Part shown: positions 7,988 through 17,694 of the stretch, in pieces
How positions within the stretch are numbered: position 1 is the first letter of the stretch
How the letters are laid out: each line of letters begins with the position of its first letter
Assembly (NCBI RefSeq): GCF_937958655.1
Contig: NZ_CALGNH010000001.1
Coordinates: 1 to 64,000, forward strand
Origin: an uncultured Winogradskyella sp.
Lineage (GTDB): Bacteria; Bacteroidota; Bacteroidia; Flavobacteriales; Flavobacteriaceae
Direction: 5' to 3'
Length of the DNA stretch: 64,000 nt
Notes under the pieces: generated by a model
The model's database searches: none
What the model was told of the DNA's origin: nothing
What the model saw: the letters and a program-made list of their open reading frames with translations, nothing else
Position numbers and translations under genes: made by a program

Positions 7988-10453
7988 CTAACGTTTCAAC
8001 GTAAAATGACCTTTTAACTCTTTTCCATCTAAAACGATGCGATACCAATAATCTGATGTCGGTAAATCCTGTCCATTGAATGTGCCGTCCCAATTGACAT
8101 TTCTATTTGTTGCAGAAAATAGCAACTTACCATAACGATCAAAAATATAGACTTCGGAAGACGTAAAAAACGGGTCAAGGTTTAAGGAAAAGAAATCGTT
8201 TTTACCATCATCGTTTGGCGTCATAAATTTTGGAATATAAAAATGTGCGTGCTCTTGTATAGTAATTGTATTACACTGAGTGGATTTTACGTAAATAGTA
8301 TATAAACCAGACGGTAAATTACTAAACGTGTTACTTAACTGATAATTAATACCGTCAATTGAATATTGAATCGCTCCAGTATCTACTGTATTAATAATTA
8401 TAGAGCTTCCTAATGTGGTAATATTTTCAATTATTGGATTTTCAATCTCAGTAACATTAAACGTTATAATTTCAGTAGCGCAACCATCGGTTACCTCAAC
8501 TGCATAAACACCACCAGCACTTATATCTATAGATGGTGTGGTTTCACCAGAATTCCATTGATACACAGGATTACTAATTGATGTTGTTGCTATTAAGGTT
8601 ATTAATTCATCCTCGCATAGTGTTAAAAACGCATCTCTTGTTTCAATAGGTTGTGTTCCTATAATGCCCCATTGGCAGGTAGTTAAATTAAACTGAGTAG
8701 ATTGCCAACACTGTAAATCCATTGGCTCTTCTGGCGCAACACCTATAATTTCCCACAAGCAAGTAGCGTCATTAAATGTTGCGGTTTCCCAACAATCTAA
8801 ATTTATTGGCGCTTCAGGTTGAGTTCCTGATATTTCCCACGAGCAGGTTACTTCGTTAAAAAGTGTAGTTTCCCAACAGGCTAAATTAGTTGGTGGCTCT
8901 GGTGCTGTACCACTAACTTCCCAGCTACAATTCACAGTATTAAAAGTTGCCATTTCCCAACAGGCTAACCCTGTTGGTACTGTTGGCTCCGTACCTGTAA
9001 CGTCCCAAGCACATGTTGTTGTATTAAAGGTTACCGTTTCCCAACAAGCTATAGTGGGCTGTGCTGGTTGTGTGCCAATAATTTCCCAACTACAGGTGCT
9101 ATTATTAAATATCGTAGATTCCCAACATGCCAATCCTGTAGGTGAAGCGGGTTGTGTGCCTGTAATAGTCCAATCACAAAGCGCATTATCAAACACTGCA
9201 GTTTCCCAACATTCTAATGCAGGTTGCATTGGCTGATTTCCTGTTACCTCCCAAATACAAGTGGTATCATTAAAGGTAGCTGACTCCCAACATTCTATAA
9301 TTGGTTGCGTTGGCTGATTTCCTGTTACTTCCCAACTACAAGTTGCGTTATTAAATGTAGCGATTTCCCAACACTCTAAGTTTGTGGGTGCTGTGGGTTG
9401 TGTTCCTGTAATAACCCAATTGCATATATTATCATCAAATAGTGCGGTTTGCCAACATTCTAATACAGGTTGCGTAGGAGCCTGAGTAATATTTACCTCA
9501 TAAATATCTGAAAACGTAATACAATCTTCATTATCTAAATTGATGGGAAACTCAGCCACCTTAGCTCTAAAAAAAGTAGTTGTAGTAATGTTATTTATAG
9601 TTAAGTTAGCCATTGTCTCACCTGGGATATCTACCCAATTTAGACCATCATTACTGCTCTGCCATTGGTAAAAATGACTACTAAAAACTATATTGTCTGG
9701 TTGCGCAAAAATGGTATCTGAAAAAGGTGCCTGTGTACTACAAAAACTTACTGAATTATTGTTTCCTGTATCCGCAATAGTTATTTCATCTCCACAACTT
9801 TTAAAAACAATATCATCTATAGCGACATCATTACCACAACCACCAGAACTATTATTAATCATTTTTAAAATCACTGATGTTTGACTAGGTATGGTTTGAA
9901 AAACTAATGCAAATTGATCCCAAATTGGTGCCAATGTACCCGTAATGTTACCTGTACTGCCAGAGGCTAATAGATTAGAGTCTGTACTATCCCAAATTTC
10001 AAAACTTACGTTAACTGGTATAGCACCAGCTCCACAATACCCATTAAGTGGACTTAAATTTAACAACCAAGATGAAAACTCGTAAGTCGTATTTTCGCAC
10101 AAACCTGTTATTGTTGTTCTGTAGAATTCACCAGGACTAAAGCTAGAATTTACAATTAACATTCTACCGTGCGTGTCATTTGGCGTATGATCTCCTGTAA
10201 AGAACCAATCAAAATAATTGGTATTACTGGTGACCGTATAAAGTCCGTCATTTGGCGGTTGCCCATTGGCATAGTTATAAGTTGTAGTTCCTGGTGGTAA
10301 GGGTGTATCATTTAATCCTACCCCAAAGTCCTCAACAAAAATTGGATCACCAGAATTTCCTTGACAGAAACCTAATTGGGCTTGCATTTCTATAGTTACA
10401 AAAGAAATACACAAAATAAAAAGGGTCTTAAAATCTAAAACATTCTTTTTCAC
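7988..10453 (-). CDS. T9SS type B-sorted surface protein with ten Cys/Trp repeats
   Basis: About 821 residues, secreted by the type IX system. I place the start at GTG 10453 (VKKNVLDFKTLF, then FVTIEMQAQ), which gives a normal signal peptide; the upstream extension would run into the divergent gene. Residues about 22-230 look like a ligand-binding beta-sandwich (NYFDWFFTGDHTPNDTHGRM). Residues about 328-604 hold ten imperfect 27-28-residue repeats of pattern (L/I)xCWExxxFNxxTCxWxxxGxxPxxP. The last 85 residues (FMTPNDDGKNDFF, then YIFDRYGKLLF and WDGTFNGQDLP) are the gliding-motility-associated type B sorting domain. Each repeat has two cysteines, suggesting disulphide-stabilised beads. Ligand unknown; adhesion is a guess. 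Confidence 0.88.
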   Translation of the reverse strand: MKKNVLDFKTLFILCISFVTIEMQAQLGFCQGNSGDPIFVEDFGVGLNDTPLPPGTTTYNYANGQPPNDGLYTVTSNTNYFDWFFTGDHTPNDTHGRMLIVNSSFSPGEFYRTTITGLCENTTYEFSSWLLNLSPLNGYCGAGAIPVNVSFEIWDSTDSNLLASGSTGNITGTLAPIWDQFALVFQTIPSQTSVILKMINNSSGGCGNDVAIDDIVFKSCGDEITIADTGNNNSVSFCSTQAPFSDTIFAQPDNIVFSSHFYQWQSSNDGLNWVDIPGETMANLTINNITTTTFFRAKVAEFPINLDNEDCITFSDIYEVNITQAPTQPVLECWQTALFDDNICNWVITGTQPTAPTNLECWEIATFNNATCSWEVTGNQPTQPIIECWESATFNDTTCIWEVTGNQPMQPALECWETAVFDNALCDWTITGTQPASPTGLACWESTIFNNSTCSWEIIGTQPAQPTIACWETVTFNTTTCAWDVTGTEPTVPTGLACWEMATFNTVNCSWEVSGTAPEPPTNLACWETTLFNEVTCSWEISGTQPEAPINLDCWETATFNDATCLWEIIGVAPEEPMDLQCWQSTQFNLTTCQWGIIGTQPIETRDAFLTLCEDELITLIATTSISNPVYQWNSGETTPSIDISAGGVYAVEVTDGCATEIITFNVTEIENPIIENITTLGSSIIINTVDTGAIQYSIDGINYQLSNTFSNLPSGLYTIYVKSTQCNTITIQEHAHFYIPKFMTPNDDGKNDFFSLNLDPFFTSSEVYIFDRYGKLLFSATNRNVNWDGTFNGQDLPTSDYWYRIVLDGKELKGHFTLKR

Positions 10454-10532
10454 GTTTAAATATATATAGAAGTTTGTGTAATTTTCTTTTCTTTTCGATA
10501 AAATGAAGTTAAAAATTGATTTTGTATAGTAT

Positions 10533-12884
10533 ATGTATAGGTTGATAAAATATATGAGGCGTAAGCGCATAATTACTCTAGTGATTTTATTACTAAGTAT
10601 TGGCTACTATTTTTGCTTACCTCAACAATTATTTAAAGACCCAACTTCAACCATAATTACAAGTTCATCCAATGATCTTCTTGGCGCATTAATTGCCGAT
10701 GATGGCCAATGGAGATTTCCTGAGTGTGATAGTATTCCTCAAAAATTTAAAACGTGTATTCTTCAATTTGAAGATGAATACTTTTATAAGCACCCTGGCT
10801 TTAATCCTATTTCCATTTTTAAAGCGTTTCAACAAAATCTAAGTTCTGGCTCTATAAAACGAGGAGGAAGCACCATTACACAACAGGTGATTCGCTTATC
10901 TCGAAGGGGACAAAAACGAACATATCTTGAGAAACTTAAAGAAATCATTCTCGCTACACGTTTAGAATTTAGAAGCTCTAAAGACGACATCTTAAAACAC
11001 TATGCAAGCCATGCTCCTTTTGGCGGTAATGTCGTTGGTATAGATGCTGCTGCTTGGCGTTATTTTAATCGTAATGCTTCAGATCTATCTTGGGCAGAAA
11101 GTGCTACGCTTGCTGTGCTTCCTAACGCACCGAGTTTAATTTATCCAGGTAAAAACCAAAAAAGCTTACTAGACAAGCGTAACCGCTTATTGAAAAAATT
11201 ATTTGAAAACGGAACAATCGATGAGCTTACATACAAACTATCAATTGCAGAAGGTTTGCCTCAAAAACCTTATCCTTTGCCACAAATTACGCCTCATCTG
11301 CTTCAAAAAGCGGCGAAAAATCAAAAAGGAAAACACATAAAATCCACAATTGACATCGCTTTACAATCTCATGCCAATCAATTAGTAAAACGGCATTATA
11401 ATGTCTTAAAACAAAATGAAATTTATAATATTTCGGTATTAATATTAGATGTGAATACGCGTAAGGTTTTAACTTACATAGGCAATTCCCCTACTGATAA
11501 AGCACATCAAAAAAGTGTTGATATTGTAAATAAACCTAGAAGCACAGGCAGTATTTTAAAACCATTTTTATATGCTGCTATGCTAGATGCTGGAGATCTA
11601 CTTCCTAATACTTTGGTTGCAGATGTACCAACACAATTTGGCAGTTATCAACCAGAAAATTTTGATAAATCGTATGACGGAGCTGTACCTGCAAGTGAAG
11701 CTTTATCGCGCTCATTAAATGTACCCTCGGTTAGGATGCTTCAAGGTTTTGGACTAGATCGTTTTTATCATTACCTAAAACAACTTCAATTAAAAGATTT
11801 AAAATATAACACTAACCATTATGGTTTATCGCTTATACTTGGTGGTGCAGAAAGCAATTTATGGGACTTATGTAAGAGTTATTCGGCCATGGCCTCCACT
11901 ATAAATCATTTTAATGATAACTCTAGCCAATACTTTACTCATGAATTTATTCAACCCATTTATAATTCTAAATCAACTATTGATTTTGGTAAACCTACCC
12001 ACGAGAAAACGGTATTTGATGCTGCTTCGATTTATCTTACGTTTGAAAGTATGAAACAAGTCAATCGTCCTCAAAGTGATGAGAGTTGGGAGTTTTATGA
12101 TTCTTCACAAACTATAGCTTGGAAAACAGGTACAAGTTTTGGTTTTAGAGATGCTTGGGCCATAGGTACAACAAAAGATTATGTTGTGGGCGTTTGGGTT
12201 GGTAATGCAGATGGTGAAGGCAGACCTGGCTTAGTTGGAGTACAAACGGCAGCACCAATACTGTTTGATGTCTTTAAGCTTTTACCAAAAAGTGAATGGT
12301 TTGGCAAGCCCTATGACGAAATGATTGAGGTCTCTATTTGTAAAAAAAGTGGTTACAGAGCGTCCTCAATTTGTGATGAAACATCAATTATGCACATCCA
12401 AACTTCTGGTAAAAAGACTGAACCTTGTCCTTTTCATAAATTAGTTCATTTAGATAATTCCGAGCGCTATCAGGTGAATTCTTCTTGTGAATCGGTTTCT
12501 AACTTAAAGACCTTGTCGTGGTTTGTATTACCACCATTACAAGCCTATTATTTTCAGAATAAAAGTCCGTTTTACAAATCGCTTCCGCCTTACAGAAATG
12601 ATTGTACTGAGGTATCTAAAGTAACTATAGAATTTATTTATCCCAATCAGCAAAGCACTATTTTTCTTCCTAAAGATTTTGATGGAGAAGCTAACGAGCT
12701 CGTACTAAAAGTGGCTCACTCAAAACCTGAACTAGAGCTACACTGGTATATTAATGAAAAATATATTGGTAGTACAAGAGACATCCACGATATGGCAACA
12801 AAGCCAGAAGAAGGCGAACATATTATTACCGTTGTTGATGAGCTTGGTAATGAGATAAAACATAAAATTATAATTGCACAGTAA
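10533..12884 (+). CDS. pbpC: Penicillin-binding protein 1C (bifunctional peptidoglycan synthase)
   Basis: 783 residues with one N-terminal membrane anchor (IITLVILLLSIGYYF). The glycosyltransferase (GT51) domain carries FEDEYFYKHPGF and RGGSTITQQV. The transpeptidase domain has SxxK in STGSILKPF, SxN in SRSLNVPS and KTG in WKTGTSFGFRDAW. The C-terminal domain (about 690-783, ending in EGEHIITVVDELGN) is the beta-sandwich typical of PBP1C. All catalytic motifs are present. Its start (ATG 10533, or ATG 10554 giving MRRKR) lies about 80 bases from the divergent T9SS gene. In E. coli and many others pbpC sits next to an alpha-2-macroglobulin gene, which matches the gene at 924-6536. Confidence 0.95.
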   Translation: MYRLIKYMRRKRIITLVILLLSIGYYFCLPQQLFKDPTSTIITSSSNDLLGALIADDGQWRFPECDSIPQKFKTCILQFEDEYFYKHPGFNPISIFKAFQQNLSSGSIKRGGSTITQQVIRLSRRGQKRTYLEKLKEIILATRLEFRSSKDDILKHYASHAPFGGNVVGIDAAAWRYFNRNASDLSWAESATLAVLPNAPSLIYPGKNQKSLLDKRNRLLKKLFENGTIDELTYKLSIAEGLPQKPYPLPQITPHLLQKAAKNQKGKHIKSTIDIALQSHANQLVKRHYNVLKQNEIYNISVLILDVNTRKVLTYIGNSPTDKAHQKSVDIVNKPRSTGSILKPFLYAAMLDAGDLLPNTLVADVPTQFGSYQPENFDKSYDGAVPASEALSRSLNVPSVRMLQGFGLDRFYHYLKQLQLKDLKYNTNHYGLSLILGGAESNLWDLCKSYSAMASTINHFNDNSSQYFTHEFIQPIYNSKSTIDFGKPTHEKTVFDAASIYLTFESMKQVNRPQSDESWEFYDSSQTIAWKTGTSFGFRDAWAIGTTKDYVVGVWVGNADGEGRPGLVGVQTAAPILFDVFKLLPKSEWFGKPYDEMIEVSICKKSGYRASSICDETSIMHIQTSGKKTEPCPFHKLVHLDNSERYQVNSSCESVSNLKTLSWFVLPPLQAYYFQNKSPFYKSLPPYRNDCTEVSKVTIEFIYPNQQSTIFLPKDFDGEANELVLKVAHSKPELELHWYINEKYIGSTRDIHDMATKPEEGEHIITVVDELGNEIKHKIIIAQ

Positions 12885-12912
12885 AAGTTTATACGATATT
12901 GTTTTGCCCAAC

Positions 12913-12947
12913 ACACCTAAAGTCGCCTTGAGGAGGTTTTAGGGTGT
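12913..12947. terminator. Imperfect hairpin after pbpC, relative of the 7623-7704 repeat
   Basis: ACACCTAAAGTCGCC and GGAGGTTTTAGGGTGT can fold back on each other with bulges around a TTGA loop. The outer sequence matches the arms at 7623-7704. It is placed 28 bases after the pbpC stop, so a terminator role is plausible. Confidence 0.5.
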
Positions 12948-12993
12948 AATAGTTTTCAAATGCAAATATTGAACATTGTTGTGTTCAATTGTT

Positions 12994-13001
12994 TACTTTT
13001 G
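12994..13001 (+). promoter_or_regulatory. Promoter -7 box TACTTTTG
   Basis: Exact match to the Bacteroidota -7 consensus TAnnTTTG, 20 bases before the ATG at 13022. A TTG at 12969-12971 (22-base spacer) or 12976-12978 (15-base spacer) could be the -33 element; neither has ideal spacing. Confidence 0.5.
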
Positions 13002-13021
13002 TCATTATATAATAACTCATT

Positions 13022-13450
13022 ATGGAAACGATTCAATTTATACATTCTGGTTGGGCCTATTTAGTACTCGTGGTTTTAGTATTAGCTACTATAAACGCAC
13101 TTTTTAAATTCTTTGGTGATAAGGAATTTGATGCTAAAGATTTTAGAATCTCACTTTTTACTTTAATAATAATGCATATTCAGTTATTGTTAGGTCTTAT
13201 TTTATGGTTTACAAAAGGCTATTTTGATGAAATGACGGTTGGGGAAGTCATGAAAAATGATGGCGTAAGAAAATTAGCCGTTGAGCATCCTGTAACCATG
13301 CTAATCGCTGTAGCATTGGTAACTATTGGTTATTCTAAACATAAAAAGAAATTAGTGTCTAAGCCTAAGTTTAAGGTGCTTTCGGTTTTTTATACCATAG
13401 CATTAGTCTTAGTACTATATATGATTCCTTGGAATCTTTGGTTTAGCTAA
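13022..13450 (+). CDS. Four-helix membrane protein, cytochrome b561-like
   Basis: 142 residues with four predicted membrane helices: about 9-30 (AYLVLVVLVLATINALF), 43-64 (ISLFTLIIMHIQLLLGLILWF), 88-105 (HPVTMLIAVALVTIGY) and 120-140. Histidines lie near the ends of helices 1 (FIHSG), 2 (IMHIQ) and 3 (VEHPV), an arrangement that could bind heme. It belongs to a family I know only as conserved hypothetical in Flavobacteriia. It is monocistronic with its own promoter. Heme binding is inference from histidine placement; no function is claimed. Confidence 0.75.
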   Translation: METIQFIHSGWAYLVLVVLVLATINALFKFFGDKEFDAKDFRISLFTLIIMHIQLLLGLILWFTKGYFDEMTVGEVMKNDGVRKLAVEHPVTMLIAVALVTIGYSKHKKKLVSKPKFKVLSVFYTIALVLVLYMIPWNLWFS

Positions 13451-13563
13451 AAATAATATGATTGTCTGAAAAGTAGTGCTCTCTGTAATTTTGAGCATTA
13501 GTTAAAATGACAGTTTTTTATTAATTTACATTTTAGACATCCTCTTGTTATGAAATCTGTTTA

Positions 13564-14643
13564 TTAGCCCTTTGTAGTCTCTTTATCTTCCTCAACTTCC
13601 CTAATCAAATAAACATAAACAGGGAAGTGATCACTAAAACCATCTGTAAAACCACCATCGGCAAAACTTCTAAATGGGTAGCCTTCGTATCTGCCTCTTT
13701 TATTAGTTAAAAATGCTTTATTGTAAATACCTGCTTTCCAAAATCTAAACGACGAATAATCATTGCTAAGTAATGGCTTGGTCATCATTATTTGATCAAA
13801 CAAACTCCAAGCATCTCTATAGGCAGTTGTACCATATCCTTTTTCAGTAAACATTTTTTCAAAAGGATTATAGATCCCTTTAAAGGGCACTTTTTTTCTA
13901 TCCTTCCTAGCTTTTAGCACTTTCTTTACACTTTCGTTAGTTGGATCATCATTAAGATCTCCCATGGTTAATATCTTGGCATAAGGATCAATAGATTGCA
14001 ATGAGTCTATAAGGCGTTTATTTAATTTTGCCGCACCTACACGCTTAGATCGACTTCTTGCCTCACCACCACTTCGAGATGGCCAGTGATTAACTAAAAC
14101 ATGGATTAGGTCTCCATCTAATTTACCATAGACCAATAATTGATCTCTAGTATAGACTCTTTTCCTAGTAAGATCATCGTATATTAAAAGCTCATGAGAA
14201 GTAGATTCTATAGGTCTAAATAGTGCCTTTTGGTATAACAAAGCAACATCAATACTTCGTTTATCAGGACCATCAAAATGAATAATACCATAGTCCTTAG
14301 ATAATAATAATGGATCATTAACTAAATCCTCTAAAACCTTTCTGTTCTCAATTTCACAAACACCAATAATAGCTGGCGCATTATTGGCCATATCGTTGCC
14401 AATACCAGCAACCACAAGTGCCATGTTTTTTATCTTCTTTTTATAAACCTCTGATCGATTAGCTTTTAGTTCCATGATAGGACTAGCTTCGTCATATTTT
14501 AAAGGATCATTAATAGTATCAAAAAGATTTTCTAAATTATAAAAGGCTACGGTGTGGATTTTAAAACGCTTTTCATCTTGTGCTTCAATATTTGAAACAT
14601 AAGTTATAGCTAGTGTAAGAAGTAATAGTTTTAATGATTTCAT
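13564..14643 (-). CDS. Secreted endonuclease/exonuclease/phosphatase (EEP) family protein
   Basis: 359 residues with a signal peptide (ITYVSNIEAQ). The EEP fold motifs are complete: FYNLENLFD (Asn and Glu of the metal site), GVCEIENRKV (Glu), VNHWPSRSGGEARS (catalytic His region), MGDLNDDPTNES (Asp/Asn) and SDHFPVYVY (Asp-His pair). Enzymes of this class hydrolyse phosphodiesters in DNA, RNA or phospholipids. It is divergent from a TonB receptor and DUF5689 lipoprotein (14783-19104), with 139 bases between the starts. That context suggests extracellular nucleic acid or phosphate scavenging; the substrate itself cannot be read from the sequence. Confidence 0.9.
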   Translation of the reverse strand: MKSLKLLLLTLAITYVSNIEAQDEKRFKIHTVAFYNLENLFDTINDPLKYDEASPIMELKANRSEVYKKKIKNMALVVAGIGNDMANNAPAIIGVCEIENRKVLEDLVNDPLLLSKDYGIIHFDGPDKRSIDVALLYQKALFRPIESTSHELLIYDDLTRKRVYTRDQLLVYGKLDGDLIHVLVNHWPSRSGGEARSRSKRVGAAKLNKRLIDSLQSIDPYAKILTMGDLNDDPTNESVKKVLKARKDRKKVPFKGIYNPFEKMFTEKGYGTTAYRDAWSLFDQIMMTKPLLSNDYSSFRFWKAGIYNKAFLTNKRGRYEGYPFRSFADGGFTDGFSDHFPVYVYLIREVEEDKETTKG

Positions 14644-14716
14644 GGCTACTATATTAACTAATTGTTATATCCTAAGCAAATTGCTTGCCAAAAGTATATA
14701 ATTCTTATAAATGGTG

Positions 14717-14724
14717 TAAATTTG
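14717..14724 (+). promoter_or_regulatory. Promoter -7 box TAAATTTG
   Basis: Matches TAnnTTTG, 58 bases before the TonB receptor ATG at 14783. No TTG at good spacing is visible upstream, so the call rests on the -7 box alone. Confidence 0.4.
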
Positions 14725-14782
14725 AGGGTTTTTATTAACCATTATTTAATCTGTACTAACAATCATAATCAAATATGCAGGT

Positions 14783-17659
14783 ATGAAAAAAAGTTTTTTA
14801 TTCTTTCTATTCGGAACAATACTTACCTTAACTGCTTTTGCACAACAAACCATTGTAAAGGGTAGTGTTTTGGATGGAACTACAGGAGAACCAATTCCTG
14901 ATGTAACCATTACTATTGAAGAAACCTTACAGACACTAAAAACAGACGCCAAAGGTGAATTTAGTTTTGTACAAAATGTTCCTCTTGGGGAACAGGTTTT
15001 GAAAATTGAAAAAGTAGGCTATGTTACAAAACGTTACCCAATCATTGTTAACGAAGGACAAACCGTTGATATCAGCGGAATGACCTTAGATTTTGATACC
15101 AGTGACAAAAAAGATCTATTCATTATTTCAATTTCAGATGCCAATCTCAATAGTGAGGATGACGGATTAACAGATAACATTTCTGGTCTTCTACAAGCAT
15201 CTAGAGATGTATTTTTAAGTGCAGCAGCATTCGATTTTAGTGCAACATTCTTTAGACCGCGAGGTTTAGATAATGCCAATGGTAAAGTACTCATCAATGG
15301 TTTGGAAATGAACAAGCAATTTAATGGACGACCGCAATGGGCAAATTGGGGAGGCTTAAACGATGTGCAACGTAATCAAGAATTTTCAATGGGTATGTCT
15401 GCTAATGATTACAACTTTGGTGATTTAGCAGGTACTAATAATATTATAATGCGCGCCTCTAAGTACAGGAGAGGTGGTCGTGTATCTTATGCAGCAGCGA
15501 ATAGAAGTTATGCTGGTAGAGTTATGGGAAGTTATAGTTCTGGGCTTTTAGAAGGAGGTTGGTCGTACTCTGTGTTAGGATCTAGACGCTTTGGTAATGA
15601 AGGTTACATTGACGGAACACTTTATGATGCTAATTCGCTATTTGTTGCTGTAGAAAAGCAACTCAATGATAAGCATAGCATAAATTTTACAGGAATTTAT
15701 GCGCAGAACAGACGTGGCCGTTCTACAGCTATTACAGAAGAGGTGTTTAATCTTAAAGGAAGACAATACAATCCTTTTTGGGGACTACAAGATGGAGAAC
15801 AACGAAATTCAAGAATGCGAGAGACTAATGAACCAATACTAATGTTAAATCATTATTGGGATATAGCGCCTAAAGTTCGTTTAAATTCTAATGTCGCCTA
15901 CCAATTTGGTGAAATTGCGAATACTAGAATAGACAATGGAGGTACAAGATTGGTGACCTTTAATGGTGAAAATGCGTATTTAGGTGGTGCTCGTAATCCA
16001 GATCCTACCTACTATCAAAATTTACCAAGTTTCTTTTTACAAGATCCCAACCCAACATCGTATGATTTTCAGCAGGCTTATGTCTCTCAACAAGATTTTA
16101 TAAACGATGGTCAATGGGATTGGAATGCGCTTTATGAGGGTAACGCTACTTTAAGAGCTCAAGGAGGTAATTCATTATATGTTGTACAAGCAGATGTAGT
16201 AAAAGACCAACAGTTCTCTTTTAATTCTATATTAGATGCTGAACTTGCAGATAATATAAAATTAAATGCTGCTATTAATTATAGAAAACTAAAAAGTGAA
16301 AATTTTGCCCGTGTAGAAGATTTACTTGGAGGAACTGGCTATTTAGATGTTGATTTTTTTGCAGAAGAAGATGACAATTCAACGATCAGTGACCAAGTAG
16401 CCGCAAACTTAGCGCAGAGTGACGTAAATAATCCTAACAGAATAGTTGGTGAAGGCGATCGTTATAAATACAATTATGAGATGAATGCAGATGTTGTAAG
16501 TGGATTTGCTCAGGCACAATTTAAATATAATAAAGTCGATTTTTATACTGCCATTAATTTGTCGCAAACAACATATCAAAGAAATGGATTATATGAAAAT
16601 GGATTTTTTCAAGGTAATGGTTCATTTGGAAATAGCGAAAAATTAGACTTTTCAAATTATGGTTTTAAAGCTGGCTTTACATATAAAATAACAGGTAAAC
16701 ATTTAATAGATGTCAATGGAAGTTATTTTACTAAAGCACCATCAATTCGTAATTCGTTTAGTAATGCTAGGCAGTCTAATGCTACAGTAATAGGCTTAGA
16801 AAGTGAAAAAGTGCAATCCTTAGATGCAAGTTATATTTTTAGATCACCTATTGTAAAAGCAAGATTAACCGGTTTTTATTCTGGTTTTCAAGATGGCTCA
16901 GACATTGGTTTTTATTTTACTGAAGATCTTGCTGGTCTTGGTATAGATACTGGTGACGCATTTGTTCAAGAAGTTTTAACAAATATAGAACGTAGACATG
17001 TTGGTGTAGAGTTTGGTTTAGAAGCACAAGTTACACCAACAATAAAACTAAAAGGTGCAGCTTCTGCAGGACAGTATACATTTCAAAATAATCCAGATCT
17101 ATACTTAACGAGTGTGGATTTTCAAAACAGAAGTGATATTGGTACAGAAGTTAGATTTGGTGACGGCACAACTCAATTAGATGGTTACCATGTTGCTGGT
17201 GGACCAGAACGTGCTTACCAAATTGGGTTTGAATATAGAGATCCTGACTTCTGGAATATTGGCATTACTAGTAACTTTTTCTCTAACGCCTACGTGGATG
17301 TCAGTAATTTAGCTAGATCGGCTAACTTTACGTCAGATTTTGATGGTAATACCTTCAATGACTTCGACGAGCGTACTGCAAGAGATTTACTAAAACAAGA
17401 ACAATTTGATGACTACATGTTAGTTAACATTATAGGTGGAAAATCGTGGAAAATTAACGATTACTTTTTAGGCTTCTTTGCCACAATAAATAATGTTTTA
17501 AACGAGGAATATAGAACTGGTGGTTTTGAGCAATCTCGTTTAGCCAACTTTAGGCGTTTACAGGAGGATAAATCTAGAGATAACGGCCCTGTTTTTGGAC
17601 CTCGTTATTTCTACGGAAATGGCACTACGTATTACCTTAATCTATATGTTAGATTTTAA
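14783..17659 (+). CDS. TonB-dependent outer-membrane receptor with carboxypeptidase-like N-terminal domain
   Basis: 958 residues. After the signal peptide (TLTAFAQQ), residues about 24-95 form a carboxypeptidase regulatory-like beta-sandwich (VKGSVLDGTTGEPIPDVTI). A plug region (FFRPRGLDNANGKVLINGLE) and a 22-strand-type barrel follow, ending NGTTYYLNLYVRF with the terminal aromatic expected of an outer-membrane barrel. It imports a substrate too large for porins using TonB energy. It is the first gene of a pair with the DUF5689 lipoprotein, 35 bases before that gene's chosen start. The substrate is not evident; the neighbouring EEP enzyme points towards nucleic-acid breakdown products. Confidence 0.92.
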   Translation: MKKSFLFFLFGTILTLTAFAQQTIVKGSVLDGTTGEPIPDVTITIEETLQTLKTDAKGEFSFVQNVPLGEQVLKIEKVGYVTKRYPIIVNEGQTVDISGMTLDFDTSDKKDLFIISISDANLNSEDDGLTDNISGLLQASRDVFLSAAAFDFSATFFRPRGLDNANGKVLINGLEMNKQFNGRPQWANWGGLNDVQRNQEFSMGMSANDYNFGDLAGTNNIIMRASKYRRGGRVSYAAANRSYAGRVMGSYSSGLLEGGWSYSVLGSRRFGNEGYIDGTLYDANSLFVAVEKQLNDKHSINFTGIYAQNRRGRSTAITEEVFNLKGRQYNPFWGLQDGEQRNSRMRETNEPILMLNHYWDIAPKVRLNSNVAYQFGEIANTRIDNGGTRLVTFNGENAYLGGARNPDPTYYQNLPSFFLQDPNPTSYDFQQAYVSQQDFINDGQWDWNALYEGNATLRAQGGNSLYVVQADVVKDQQFSFNSILDAELADNIKLNAAINYRKLKSENFARVEDLLGGTGYLDVDFFAEEDDNSTISDQVAANLAQSDVNNPNRIVGEGDRYKYNYEMNADVVSGFAQAQFKYNKVDFYTAINLSQTTYQRNGLYENGFFQGNGSFGNSEKLDFSNYGFKAGFTYKITGKHLIDVNGSYFTKAPSIRNSFSNARQSNATVIGLESEKVQSLDASYIFRSPIVKARLTGFYSGFQDGSDIGFYFTEDLAGLGIDTGDAFVQEVLTNIERRHVGVEFGLEAQVTPTIKLKGAASAGQYTFQNNPDLYLTSVDFQNRSDIGTEVRFGDGTTQLDGYHVAGGPERAYQIGFEYRDPDFWNIGITSNFFSNAYVDVSNLARSANFTSDFDGNTFNDFDERTARDLLKQEQFDDYMLVNIIGGKSWKINDYFLGFFATINNVLNEEYRTGGFEQSRLANFRRLQEDKSRDNGPVFGPRYFYGNGTTYYLNLYVRF

Positions 17660-17694
17660 TAAAAGCTATGTTAAAACAATATAAAATTACAAAA

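Noticed and set aside
8640-9470. Regular repeats of about 81-84 bases, resembling a repeat array or CRISPR
   Set aside because: They are coding repeats of the minus-strand T9SS protein; no identical direct repeats, spacers or cas genes.
10454-10570. N-terminal extension of the T9SS type B protein to an ATG at 10570
   Set aside because: It overlaps the start of divergent pbpC and hides a good signal peptide that begins at GTG 10453.
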